Positions 6,461 through 13,178 of a stretch of DNA of 18,851 nt are shown in pieces. Each line of letters begins with the position of its first letter. Position 1 is the first letter of the stretch. The DNA comes from Clostridium sp. GTDB taxonomy: Bacteria; Bacillota; Clostridia; Clostridiales; Clostridiaceae. Where the stretch lies: assembly GCA_003539755.1 (NCBI GenBank), contig DPOH01000256.1, forward strand, positions 1-18,851. Direction: 5' to 3'. A program made the translations under genes and the position numbers. The notes under the pieces are model-generated. The model was given only the letters and a program-made list of their open reading frames with translations, did no database searches and had not been told where the DNA came from.

Positions 6461-7402
6461 CTATCTATTAAGCATTGCTGCTCCAATTAATCCCGCATCA
6501 TTTCCAAGACTAGCAATCTTTATAACTGTTGGCATATCTCCACCATAAACTAATTCCTTAACTTTTGCAGTTAATGGAACTGTTAAGTTTTCTTCTTGTT
6601 TAGATACTCCACCACCTAAAAGTATTTCTTCTGGCTTAAAGATGTTTATAAGGTTAGCAACACCAATTGCTAAGTAGTCTAAATATTCTTCAATAACTTC
6701 TTGACCAGCCTTATCTCCAGCTTGTGCTGCATCAAAAGGTACTTTAGCATTCATCTTTTCTAAATTACCTTCTACTAATTTGTAAAGAAGAGAGTCTTTA
6801 TTTTCTTCTGCTTTCTTTTTAGCAGCAAGAATTAAAGCGCTTGCAGACGAATAAGCTTCAAAGCATCCGTTATTTCCACAGCTACATGCTCTTCCATCTT
6901 TTTCTATAATTATATGACCAATTTCTGCTCCACCTGGATGGAATCCTGCAAATATTTTTCCACCAATTATGATTCCACCACCTACTCCAGTTCCTAGAGT
7001 AACTACAACAGCATCTGAGCATCCTTTTGCGCTTCCTGCAACAACTTCTCCAAGAGCAGCACAGTCAGCATCATTAGCCATTCTTATTTCAGCATCTAAT
7101 TTTCCTTTAGCATATTCTCTCACATTAAAGTTATCAATTCTTATATTGTTTGAATATACTACTACTCCATTTTTATCATCAATTGTTCCTGGTATACCTA
7201 TACCAACACCTTTTAAATTAGTCTTATCTAATTTAAATTCATTGATTAACTCATTACACATATCAAAGATGTCATCAAAAATAGGTTCTACTCCTCTTTC
7301 TTTTTCTGTAGGTCTATGAAGTGATTTTATTATCTTACCATTTTCATCAACTAAACCTACAACAATATTTGTTCCCCCTAAGTCAACACCGATATAATTC
7401 AT
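6461..7402 (-). CDS. glcK: ROK-family glucokinase
   Basis: ATP-dependent sugar kinase, most likely glucose to glucose 6-phosphate for glycolysis, 313 aa (Bacillus GlcK is about 320). Signatures in order: phosphate loop DLGGTNI (7-13), GVGIGIPG (65-72), catalytic Asp111 in ANDADCAALGE, LGTGVGGGIIIGGKIFAG (136-153), the ROK zinc site His163 with C173-x-C175-GNNG-C180, and ILLGGGVS near the C-terminus. No N-terminal HTH, so it is an enzyme, not an XylR/NagC-type ROK repressor. Start: ATG 7402 is chosen because AGGGGA stands 6 nt before it; an in-frame GTG at 7417 overlaps that ribosome site. Transcribed alone from a clear promoter at 7457-7485. Fructokinase or another hexose kinase is possible, since ROK specificity is hard to read. 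It would phosphorylate glucose set free by intracellular glycosidases. Confidence 0.88.
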   Translation of the reverse strand: MNYIGVDLGGTNIVVGLVDENGKIIKSLHRPTEKERGVEPIFDDIFDMCNELINEFKLDKTNLKGVGIGIPGTIDDKNGVVVYSNNIRIDNFNVREYAKGKLDAEIRMANDADCAALGEVVAGSAKGCSDAVVVTLGTGVGGGIIIGGKIFAGFHPGGAEIGHIIIEKDGRACSCGNNGCFEAYSSASALILAAKKKAEENKDSLLYKLVEGNLEKMNAKVPFDAAQAGDKAGQEVIEEYLDYLAIGVANLINIFKPEEILLGGGVSKQEENLTVPLTAKVKELVYGGDMPTVIKIASLGNDAGLIGAAMLNR

Positions 7403-7456
7403 TTCTATTCCCCTCACTATTATTTTTACATTTTACTAATTTATTGAGATAAATAT

Positions 7457-7485
7457 ATTATATCATTTAAAATATATGCTTACAA
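7457..7485 (-). promoter_or_regulatory. Extended -10 promoter of glucokinase gene
   Basis: On the minus strand TTGTAA (7485-7480), a 17-bp spacer and TATAAT (7462-7457) are present, with TGA directly before the -10 (extended -10). It lies 55 bp upstream of the start codon. Confidence 0.7.
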
Positions 7486-7515
7486 TTATTATACATACAA
7501 AAATATGTAAACAAT

Positions 7516-7869
7516 TTAGATATTAATATTAAATCTTTTTAATTCATCACTAAGACACTGACTATCTTTTAAAACTATACCATTAATGCCTAGCATTATA
7601 GCTTTTAACACATTTTCCTCAGTATCATCTATAAATACTGTGTCTTCTTTTATTAAATTATATCTCTCCAAAAGCTTGATATATTGTAATATTTTTTATA
7701 GCATTTTCTTCTGTTATTATACCCCTATCAATCATTATCTATTCTTCACTTAAGAATATGGCTTTGTATATTCTCTCAATTTCATCTTTTAACATCTTAT
7801 TCTTTAAATATTCCTTAGGATTAAATCTCAACAATACATTTCCAATATCAAACACTATATTTTTATCAT
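7516..7869 (-). pseudogene. Decayed HAD-superfamily hydrolase
   Basis: Remnant of a HAD phosphatase of the FDxGNVL (YihX-like) type, 354 nt where about 600 would be expected. Read on the minus strand it gives (M)IKNIVFDIGNVLLRFNP..., later DRGIITEENAIKNI, then in another frame IKLLERYNLIKED and FIDDTEENVLKAIMLGI to a natural stop at 7516. Three lesions are visible: one A missing from the A-run after ATG 7869 (five A instead of six), which stops translation at codon 5; TAG at 7741-7739, where the family usually has Trp (EW-x-LDxG context); and an internal deletion of very roughly 80-90 codons with a frameshift near 7690. The ribosome site AAGGA still stands before ATG 7869. The start fits the family once the missing A is restored. 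Not functional. It fills most of the 608-bp gap between glucokinase and the Met/Asn-rich gene. Confidence 0.82.
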
Positions 7870-7953
7870 ATTTTTCCTTCTTATTTGTTAAATATAAGTA
7901 AATTATAACTCATCATAAAAATTTATTAATTATTTTAAATCTTTTCTGTATCG

Positions 7954-7982
7954 TTTCAATCAATAGGACAATAGATTATAAT
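7954..7982 (+). promoter_or_regulatory. Predicted promoter of Met/Asn-rich gene
   Basis: TTTCAA (7954-7959), 17 bp, TATAAT (7977-7982), ending 28 bp before the start codon. This supports the unusual low-complexity reading frame downstream as a real gene. Confidence 0.5.
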
Positions 7983-8010
7983 AAATACTAATTTATTATG
8001 AGGTGAAAAA

Positions 8011-8418
8011 ATGAATCCACTTTTAAATATGATATTAAATTCTTTATTTCCTGGCATGGGCGGCATGATGAATAACCAAGGTGGAATGAACAACCCAATG
8101 GGAGGAAATCCTTTATTAAATATTCTTATGGGTGGACTTGGTGGAGGAATGAACCAAAACATGATTGGTGGAAATCCTCTTATGAATATGCTTATGGGTA
8201 TGAATAACGGAATAAATACTAACATGAATAATAATTCAATGCCTGTTAATAATTCTAATATGGGTATGAATAATATGAATCCTTTGTTAAGTATGCTTAT
8301 GAATGGTCCTAATATGGGTATGAACAGAAATCCTATGATGAATAATCAGAATAGAAATACCATGATGATGAATTCTATAAATAACGGAAATGTTAGAAAC
8401 AATAACTTTAACCATTAA
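8011..8418 (+). CDS. Met/Asn/Gly-rich repetitive protein of unknown function
   Basis: A 135-aa low-complexity protein that I do not recognise. About 42 residues are Asn and 28 are Met, and there is no Asp, Glu, Lys, Cys, Trp, Tyr or Ala. The only charged groups are three Arg and a terminal His, so it is weakly basic and uncharged over its first 100 residues. A motif NP-L-L/M-N/S-x-L/I-L/M recurs at residues 2-8, 33-40, 55-62 and 90-97, each followed by Gly/Met/Asn-rich linker; two copies are 66 bp apart with matching DNA (GGAAATCC at 8104 and 8170). AGGTG 7-8 nt before ATG 8011 and the promoter at 7954-7982 argue for expression. No signal peptide or transmembrane helix is evident. Possible roles are oxidant-scavenging or Cu(I)-binding Met-rich protein, or a spore or structural protein; all are guesses. 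Confidence 0.65.
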   Translation: MNPLLNMILNSLFPGMGGMMNNQGGMNNPMGGNPLLNILMGGLGGGMNQNMIGGNPLMNMLMGMNNGINTNMNNNSMPVNNSNMGMNNMNPLLSMLMNGPNMGMNRNPMMNNQNRNTMMMNSINNGNVRNNNFNH

Positions 8419-8430
8419 TTCTATGGTAAG

Positions 8431-8456
8431 TAGGCAGCTAAAAATTTAGCTGCCTA
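8431..8456. repeat. 12-bp inverted repeat after the Met/Asn-rich gene
   Basis: TAGGCAGCTAAA (8431-8442) and TTTAGCTGCCTA (8445-8456) form a near-perfect palindrome 12 bp after the stop codon. It is placed like a terminator and has a GC-rich base, but neither side carries a T tract (the + side continues AAAAATATTTC). It may be a weak terminator, an mRNA 3' stabiliser or a protein site. Confidence 0.5.
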
Positions 8457-8492
8457 AAAATATTTCATCATATAAAATCATAATTTTCCCAT

Positions 8493-8521
8493 TTGTATAG
8501 GAACATATATTCGCGTATAAT
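8493..8521 (+). promoter_or_regulatory. Promoter with near-consensus LexA/DinR box
   Basis: TTGTAT (8493-8498), a 17-bp spacer and TATAAT (8516-8521) form a strong promoter 50 bp before the radical SAM gene. GAACATATATTC (8501-8512) lies inside the spacer. The Gram-positive LexA box is GAAC-N4-GTTC; here 7 of the 8 fixed bases match (G to A at 8509), with a G at 8513 as in the longer consensus CGAACATATGTTCG. A repressor bound there would block polymerase. SOS control of the downstream DNA-modification/repair candidates is inferred. Confidence 0.6.
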
Positions 8522-8570
8522 ATAAATATATTAATCATTAATTTTATTTTTATATAAGGAGTGTTTATAA

Positions 8571-9959
8571 ATGGAACTTATGGATAAACTTAAAATTTTA
8601 TCTAATGCTGCAAAATATGATGTTTCTTGTTCTTCTTCAGGTTCTAAAAGAAAGAATCAAAACAATGGAATTGGTGATGCAGCAAGCTATGGTATATGTC
8701 ATAGCTTTACTCCTGACGGAAGATGTATTTCACTATTAAAAATACTCTTTTCTAATGACTGTATCTTTGATTGTAAATACTGTATAAATGGTTCATCTCA
8801 TGATTTTGTCAGAGCAACTTTTACTCCTGATGAAGTATGCAGTCTCACTATAAATTTTTACAAAAGAAATTATATTGAAGGTCTCTTTTTAAGTTCTGCT
8901 GTAGTAAAAAATCCAAATTACACAATGGAACTCCTTTTAAAAACAGTAAAAACCTTAAGATTAGTTCATAAATTTAATGGTTATATTCATCTAAAAGCCA
9001 TACCTGGAGCAAGTCAGGAGCTTATTGAAGAAGCAGGAAGATTTGCTGATAGAATGAGTGTAAATATTGAACTTCCTTCAAATGACAGTCTTAAACTTTT
9101 AGCACCACAAAAAAGTAAAGATAAAATATTAACCCCTATGAAAACCATAAAAAATAATATTATAAACTACAATGAAATGAAAAAAAGCATAAAGAGCACT
9201 CCATTATTTGTACCTGGAGGCCAAAGTACCCAACTTATAGTAGGTGCTACACCTGAAAGTGATTTTAAAATAATAAATCTTTCTCAGAATCTTTATGATA
9301 GATATAAGTTAAAAAGAGTTTACTATTCAGCATATGTACCTGTAATAAAAGATAATAAACTCTTACCAGATATAAGCCATCCTCCAATGCTTAGAGAACA
9401 TAGATTATATCAAGCTGATTGGCTTTTAAGATTTTATGGATTTAAAGCTAATGAATTGTTAAAAAACGAGACTGATAACTTCGACTTAAATTTTGATCCT
9501 AAAACACAATGGGCATTAAGCAATCTTAATGATTTTCCTATTGAAATAAATAAAGCTTCTTATGAAACTCTTCTACGAGTTCCTGGTATAGGAGTAACTT
9601 CAGCAAAGAAAATCATTAAAATTAGAAGAGTTCACAAATTAACATTTGATGATTTAAAGAAACTAAAAGTTGTTTTGAAGAGAGCAAAATATTTTATTAC
9701 ATGCTGTGGAAAATATTATGGTGCAGTATCTTTCAATGATGAATCCATAAAAAATAGATTACTTTTAGGAAATATAGATAATAAAAAAATAGTAAATGAA
9801 AATCAAATATCATTTTTTGATTCTGATACTTATGAAACAAGTAATTCTAATTCGAAAATATTACTTCCATCATCTAGTAACAACTCAAATTTAATTATTT
9901 CTCATAAAAATATACTGACTCTTCCAGAAAAATTTACATCTATAAGTGGAGAATTTTAA
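8571..9959 (+). CDS. Putative DNA modification/repair radical SAM protein (TIGR03916-like)
   Basis: A 462-aa radical SAM enzyme of unknown reaction. The SAM-binding [4Fe-4S] cluster ligands are C64-x3-C68-x2-C71 (SNDCIFDCKYC), within a TIM-barrel region to about residue 260 (GLFLSSAVVKNPNYT, HLKAIPGAS, SVNIELPS). A helix-hairpin-helix DNA-binding motif (INKASYETLLRVPGIGVTSAKKIIKIRR) follows at residues 326-353. The last 80 residues are Ser/Asn-rich and variable. The family is known to occur almost always next to a TIGR03914/TIGR03915 partner, and here that partner follows at 2 bp. Action on DNA or another nucleic acid is predicted from the HhH domain and the UDG-linked partner family, not proven. 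AAGGAG stands 9 nt before ATG 8571; a second ATG three codons on (8580) is less well placed. Promoter and possible LexA box at 8493-8521. Confidence 0.9.
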   Translation: MELMDKLKILSNAAKYDVSCSSSGSKRKNQNNGIGDAASYGICHSFTPDGRCISLLKILFSNDCIFDCKYCINGSSHDFVRATFTPDEVCSLTINFYKRNYIEGLFLSSAVVKNPNYTMELLLKTVKTLRLVHKFNGYIHLKAIPGASQELIEEAGRFADRMSVNIELPSNDSLKLLAPQKSKDKILTPMKTIKNNIINYNEMKKSIKSTPLFVPGGQSTQLIVGATPESDFKIINLSQNLYDRYKLKRVYYSAYVPVIKDNKLLPDISHPPMLREHRLYQADWLLRFYGFKANELLKNETDNFDLNFDPKTQWALSNLNDFPIEINKASYETLLRVPGIGVTSAKKIIKIRRVHKLTFDDLKKLKVVLKRAKYFITCCGKYYGAVSFNDESIKNRLLLGNIDNKKIVNENQISFFDSDTYETSNSNSKILLPSSSNNSNLIISHKNILTLPEKFTSISGEF

Positions 9960-9961
9960 TT

Positions 9962-10711
9962 ATGGAAATATTATTATATGATGATTCATTTGAAGGAATG
10001 TTATGTGCTATATACTATGCTTTTTATTCAAAATCAACTATTGATGGTATTTACAGTGAAAAGGACTTTTCATCTCCCCTTTTGCTGGGTACTATCGTAA
10101 ATATAGATACAGATAACATAAAATATACAAAAGTAAGAGATGCCATAATAAATAAAATAGATTTTCTCTGCTTGAAAAAAATATATATGGTTTATTTAAG
10201 CAGTGAAGTTGACAGAGGCTTAATGATTTATAAATATTTGAAGACTGCTTTTAAATTAGGTAAAGATGTTCATAGCTTCTTAAACTTAAATGAAGTAAGA
10301 ATTATAGATGAAATAAATAAAAGGGTATCTCTTGAAAGACATAGATTTGAAGGATTCGTAAGATTTAATTATATAGAAAATAAGTTTCTATATGCTTCAA
10401 TAGAACCAGACAATAATATAGTGGAACTTCTGGCTGAGCACTTTAAAAATCGTTTTTCCAATGAATATTTTATAATACACGATGTTAAGCGTGAAAAAGC
10501 CGTAGTATATAACTCATCATCTTATGAAATAGTTAGTATGTCTTATGATATTTATGAGCAGTTAAAATCTCATGATGATGAATACATGAAATTGTGGAAA
10601 GCATACTTTAAAGCTACAGATATTGAAGAACGTAAAAACTTAAGACTACAATGTAGAATGATGCCAAAAAGGTATTGGAAACATATTTTTGAAACAAAGA
10701 AATATAGATAA
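9962..10711 (+). CDS. Probable DNA metabolism protein, partner of the radical SAM enzyme (TIGR03915/DUF4130-like)
   Basis: A 249-aa cytoplasmic protein typical of the TIGR03915 family: it opens with YDDSFEGMLCAIYYAFYSK, and the C-terminal part contains EYMKLWKAYFKATDIEERKNLRLQCRMMPKRYWKHIFE. In other bacteria this domain may be fused to a uracil-DNA glycosylase-type domain (TIGR03914); that extra part is absent here. ATG 9962 follows the radical SAM stop by 2 nt, and its ribosome site (GTGGAG) lies within the last codons of that gene, so the pair is translationally coupled and probably works as a complex or in sequential steps. Biochemical activity is not known. Residues 15-25 are rich in aromatic amino acids. 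No metal motif of its own is obvious. Confidence 0.85.
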   Translation: MEILLYDDSFEGMLCAIYYAFYSKSTIDGIYSEKDFSSPLLLGTIVNIDTDNIKYTKVRDAIINKIDFLCLKKIYMVYLSSEVDRGLMIYKYLKTAFKLGKDVHSFLNLNEVRIIDEINKRVSLERHRFEGFVRFNYIENKFLYASIEPDNNIVELLAEHFKNRFSNEYFIIHDVKREKAVVYNSSSYEIVSMSYDIYEQLKSHDDEYMKLWKAYFKATDIEERKNLRLQCRMMPKRYWKHIFETKKYR

Positions 10712-10713
10712 CA

Positions 10714-10771
10714 TAAAGACCTATAATTACATGAGCCACATATTAACTCATTTAATTATAGGCCTCTTTTT
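10714..10771 (+). terminator. Terminator of the radical SAM operon
   Basis: CCTATAATTA-C-ATGAG (10720-10735) pairs with CTCAT-T-TAATTATAGG (10747-10762) with one internal mismatch. Flanking AAAGA and TCTTTTT can pair as well, and a T run follows. It cleanly separates this operon from the gal operon. Confidence 0.88.
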
Positions 10772-10802
10772 ATATAAAAATTAATTCTTTACAGAAAATA
10801 CA

Positions 10803-10814
10803 GTAATCGCTTTC
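10803..10814. promoter_or_regulatory. Upstream gal operator or cre-like site
   Basis: GTAATCGCTTTC has the CG-centred half-dyad pattern of LacI/GalR/CcpA sites and shares GTAATCG-N-TT-N-C with the site at 10891-10902. The two CG centres are 88 bp apart, close to a whole number of helical turns. This could be an auxiliary operator for looping, or a CcpA site beside a GalR site. Confidence 0.45.
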
Positions 10815-10876
10815 CATCCTCAAATCAAGCTATTATCTGAGAAGAAAACTTTTTCAAAAAAATTTTAAAGAAACCA

Positions 10877-10908
10877 TTTACATTTTCATGGTAATCGGTT
10901 ACTATAAT
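10877..10908 (+). promoter_or_regulatory. galK promoter with overlapping LacI-family operator
   Basis: TATAAT (10903-10908) follows directly on GTAATCGGTTAC (10891-10902), an inverted repeat with arms GTAA/TTAC around CG, the typical shape of a GalR/LacI operator. TTTACA at 10877-10882 is the nearest -35 but is 20 bp from that -10. TACTAT (10901-10906) would give 18 bp. The operator sits at the -10, so a bound repressor would prevent initiation. GalR, encoded last in this operon, is the likely ligand. Confidence 0.6.
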
Positions 10909-10947
10909 TACATAGATAAAAAATATTATCAAAGGCGGCGATTAATA

Positions 10948-12117
10948 ATGAACGAATTAAAGACACTAAAAGAAAAATTTAAAGAAATATATAAAATAGA
11001 TTCTGATGCAGCTTTCTTCTCTCCAGGAAGAGTTAATTTAATCGGTGAACATACAGATTATAATGGTGGACATGTATTTCCATGTGCTCTTACTATAGGT
11101 ACTTATGCAATTGTATCAAATAGAGATGATAAAAAATGCTTTGTTAACTCTCTTAACTTTGAAGAATTAGGCACTATAGAATTTGATTTAGAAAACTTAG
11201 TTAATGATAAAGCTCATGACTGGGCAAATTATCCAAAGGGAGTAATTAAAACATTTGAAGATCATGGCTTCAAACCAGAACATGGATTTAACATTTTATT
11301 CTTCGGTAACATTCCTAACGGATCTGGATTATCATCTTCTGCTTCACTTGAAGTATTAATGGGATGCATCTTAAATGAAACATTCAACTTTAACATAGAT
11401 ATGGTTGATATAGTTAAAATGTGTCAAGAAGCTGAAAATAAATTCATCGGTGTTAACTGTGGAATAATGGATCAATTTGCTGTTGGCATGGGTAAAAAAG
11501 ATTGTGCTATTCTTCTAGACTGTAACACATTACAATACTCTTACAGCAAGCTTAACATGGATAGATACAAAATAGTAATTGGTAATACAAATAAAAAACG
11601 TGGATTAGCTGATTCCAAATATAATGAAAGAAGAGAAGAATGCGAAACTGCATTAAAAGAAATTCAAACAGTTAAAAATGTTAACTCATTAGGAGAACTT
11701 ACAGAAGAAGAATTTGAAGAAGTAAAATCTCAAATTGCTGACCCTGTAAGAGTAAAAAGAGCAAAACATGCAGTTTATGAAAACCAAAGAACATTAAAAG
11801 CTGTTAAAGCATTAGAAAACAATGACTTAGAGTTATTTGGTAAACTTATGAATGAATCTCACGTTTCACTTAGAGATGACTATGAAGTTACAGGTACTGA
11901 ACTAGATACTCTTGTATCATTAGCTTGGGAATGTGATGGTGTAATTGGTTCTCGTATGACTGGTGCAGGTTTTGGTGGATGTACAGTAAGCATCGTTAAA
12001 GATGAATGTGTAGATAACTTTATCTCTACAATCACTCCAAAATATGCTGAAAAAATCGGTTATGAACCAAGCTTCTATATAGTAGAAATATCAGACGGTA
12101 CAAGAAAATTAAAATAA
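10948..12117 (+). CDS. galK: Galactokinase
   Basis: Phosphorylates alpha-D-galactose to galactose 1-phosphate with ATP, first committed step of the Leloir pathway; cytoplasmic GHMP kinase, 389 aa, normal length. Motif 1 PGRVNLIGEHTDYNGG (26-41) is the galactokinase signature, motif 2 GNIPNGSGLSSSAS (120-133) binds phosphate, Asp175 in NCGIMDQF is the catalytic base, and motif 3 GSRMTGAGFGGCTVSIV is at 334-350. Start: ATG 10948 with AAAGGCGG 9 nt before it. An in-frame ATG at 10888 lies inside the operator and promoter and would add 20 unrelated residues, so it is rejected. First gene of galKETR; 60 bp to galE with no hairpin. Probably induced by galactose through GalR. Confidence 0.97.
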   Translation: MNELKTLKEKFKEIYKIDSDAAFFSPGRVNLIGEHTDYNGGHVFPCALTIGTYAIVSNRDDKKCFVNSLNFEELGTIEFDLENLVNDKAHDWANYPKGVIKTFEDHGFKPEHGFNILFFGNIPNGSGLSSSASLEVLMGCILNETFNFNIDMVDIVKMCQEAENKFIGVNCGIMDQFAVGMGKKDCAILLDCNTLQYSYSKLNMDRYKIVIGNTNKKRGLADSKYNERREECETALKEIQTVKNVNSLGELTEEEFEEVKSQIADPVRVKRAKHAVYENQRTLKAVKALENNDLELFGKLMNESHVSLRDDYEVTGTELDTLVSLAWECDGVIGSRMTGAGFGGCTVSIVKDECVDNFISTITPKYAEKIGYEPSFYIVEISDGTRKLK

Positions 12118-12177
12118 TTAGAAATTAAAGTAATTCAATATATAATTAAGATTTAAATTTTAAAAGGAAGTGTTTTT

Positions 12178-13167
12178 ATGTCAATATTAGTTTGTGGTGG
12201 TGCTGGTTATATAGGATCACATACAGTTTATAAATTAATTGAACAAGGAAAAGATGTTGTAATCATAGATAATTTACAAAGTGGTCATATGGATGCAGTA
12301 AATCCAAAAGCTAAATTCTACAAAGGCGATATCCGTGATGCTGAAATCTTAGATAAAATATTCACTGAAAACAATATTGAATGTGTTGTACACTTTGCAG
12401 CTAATTCTCTAGTTGGTGAAAGTATGGTTAAACCTCTTCTATACTTCAATAACAATGTTTATGGAATGCAAGTTCTTCTTGAAAGCATGGTTAAACACAA
12501 TATTAAAAATATAGTATTCTCTTCTACTGCTGCTGTTTATGGAGAACCAAAGAGAATTCCTATATTAGAAGATGATGATACATGCCCAACTAATCCTTAT
12601 GGCGAAACAAAACTTGCTATGGAAAAAATGATGAAATGGTGTGATAAAGCTTATGGAATAAAATTTGTAGCTTTAAGATATTTTAATGCTGCTGGTTCTT
12701 TAGGTGATGGTACTTTAGGTGAAGATCATAACCCTGAAACTCATTTAATTCCATTAATATTACAAGTTCCATTAAAGAAACGTGAAGCTATAACAGTATT
12801 CGGTACAGATTATAATACACCAGATGGAACATGCTTACGTGATTATATCCATGTTTTAGACTTAGCAGATGCCCATATAAAAGCTGTTGAATATTTAAAA
12901 GCAGGAAATGAAAGTAATGTATTCAACTTAGGAAACGGTGTTGGTTTCAGCGTAAAAGAAATGATTAAAGCTGCTGAAGAAGTAACAAATCAAGAAATAA
13001 AAGTTGTTTTAGGCGACAGAAGAGCTGGAGATCCTGCTCAATTAATTGCATCAAGCGAAAAAGCTAGAACTGTTTTAGGATGGACTCCTAAATATACAGA
13101 TGTAAAACAAATAATTAATGATGCATGGGCATTCCATGTAGCTCACCCAAATGGATTTGGAAAATAG
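12178..13167 (+). CDS. galE: UDP-glucose 4-epimerase
   Basis: Interconverts UDP-galactose and UDP-glucose with bound NAD; short-chain dehydrogenase fold, 329 aa. NAD-binding GGAGYIGSH at residues 7-15, SSTAAVYGEP at 115-124 carrying the catalytic Ser/Thr, Tyr141-x3-Lys145 (YGETK), and the substrate-binding ALRYFNAAG and VFNLGNGVGFSVKE segments are all present. AAAAGGAAG stands 7 nt before ATG 12178. The last codons of galE contain the ribosome site of galT (TAGGAGG overlaps the stop), so galE and galT are coupled. Completes the Leloir cycle with GalK and GalT and can also supply UDP-galactose for surface polysaccharides. Confidence 0.97.
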   Translation: MSILVCGGAGYIGSHTVYKLIEQGKDVVIIDNLQSGHMDAVNPKAKFYKGDIRDAEILDKIFTENNIECVVHFAANSLVGESMVKPLLYFNNNVYGMQVLLESMVKHNIKNIVFSSTAAVYGEPKRIPILEDDDTCPTNPYGETKLAMEKMMKWCDKAYGIKFVALRYFNAAGSLGDGTLGEDHNPETHLIPLILQVPLKKREAITVFGTDYNTPDGTCLRDYIHVLDLADAHIKAVEYLKAGNESNVFNLGNGVGFSVKEMIKAAEEVTNQEIKVVLGDRRAGDPAQLIASSEKARTVLGWTPKYTDVKQIINDAWAFHVAHPNGFGK

Positions 13168-13178
13168 GAGGCATTCTT

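Noticed and set aside
6969..7319. Plus-strand 116-codon open frame within the glucokinase gene
   Set aside because: Antisense shadow of a well-conserved ROK kinase; low-complexity Ser/Pro/Thr text.
7956..8225. Minus-strand reading frame opposite the Met/Asn-rich gene (Pro/Ile/Phe-rich)
   Set aside because: It is the antisense image of the repetitive Met/Asn/Gly codons, with no ribosome site or promoter.
8011..8418. Repeats here as a CRISPR-like or tandem DNA array
   Set aside because: Repeats are degenerate, unevenly spaced and in frame; they reflect protein repeats.
8431..8456. Palindrome as a canonical intrinsic terminator
   Set aside because: No T tract follows on either strand; listed as an inverted repeat only.
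10888..10947. 20-residue N-terminal extension of galK from ATG 10888
   Set aside because: It would start inside the operator and -10 region and has no ribosome site; the GHMP kinase family starts close to ATG 10948.
13125..13178. 18-residue extension of galT overlapping galE
   Set aside because: No ribosome site, overlaps the conserved galE C-terminus, and GGAGG is placed for ATG 13179.
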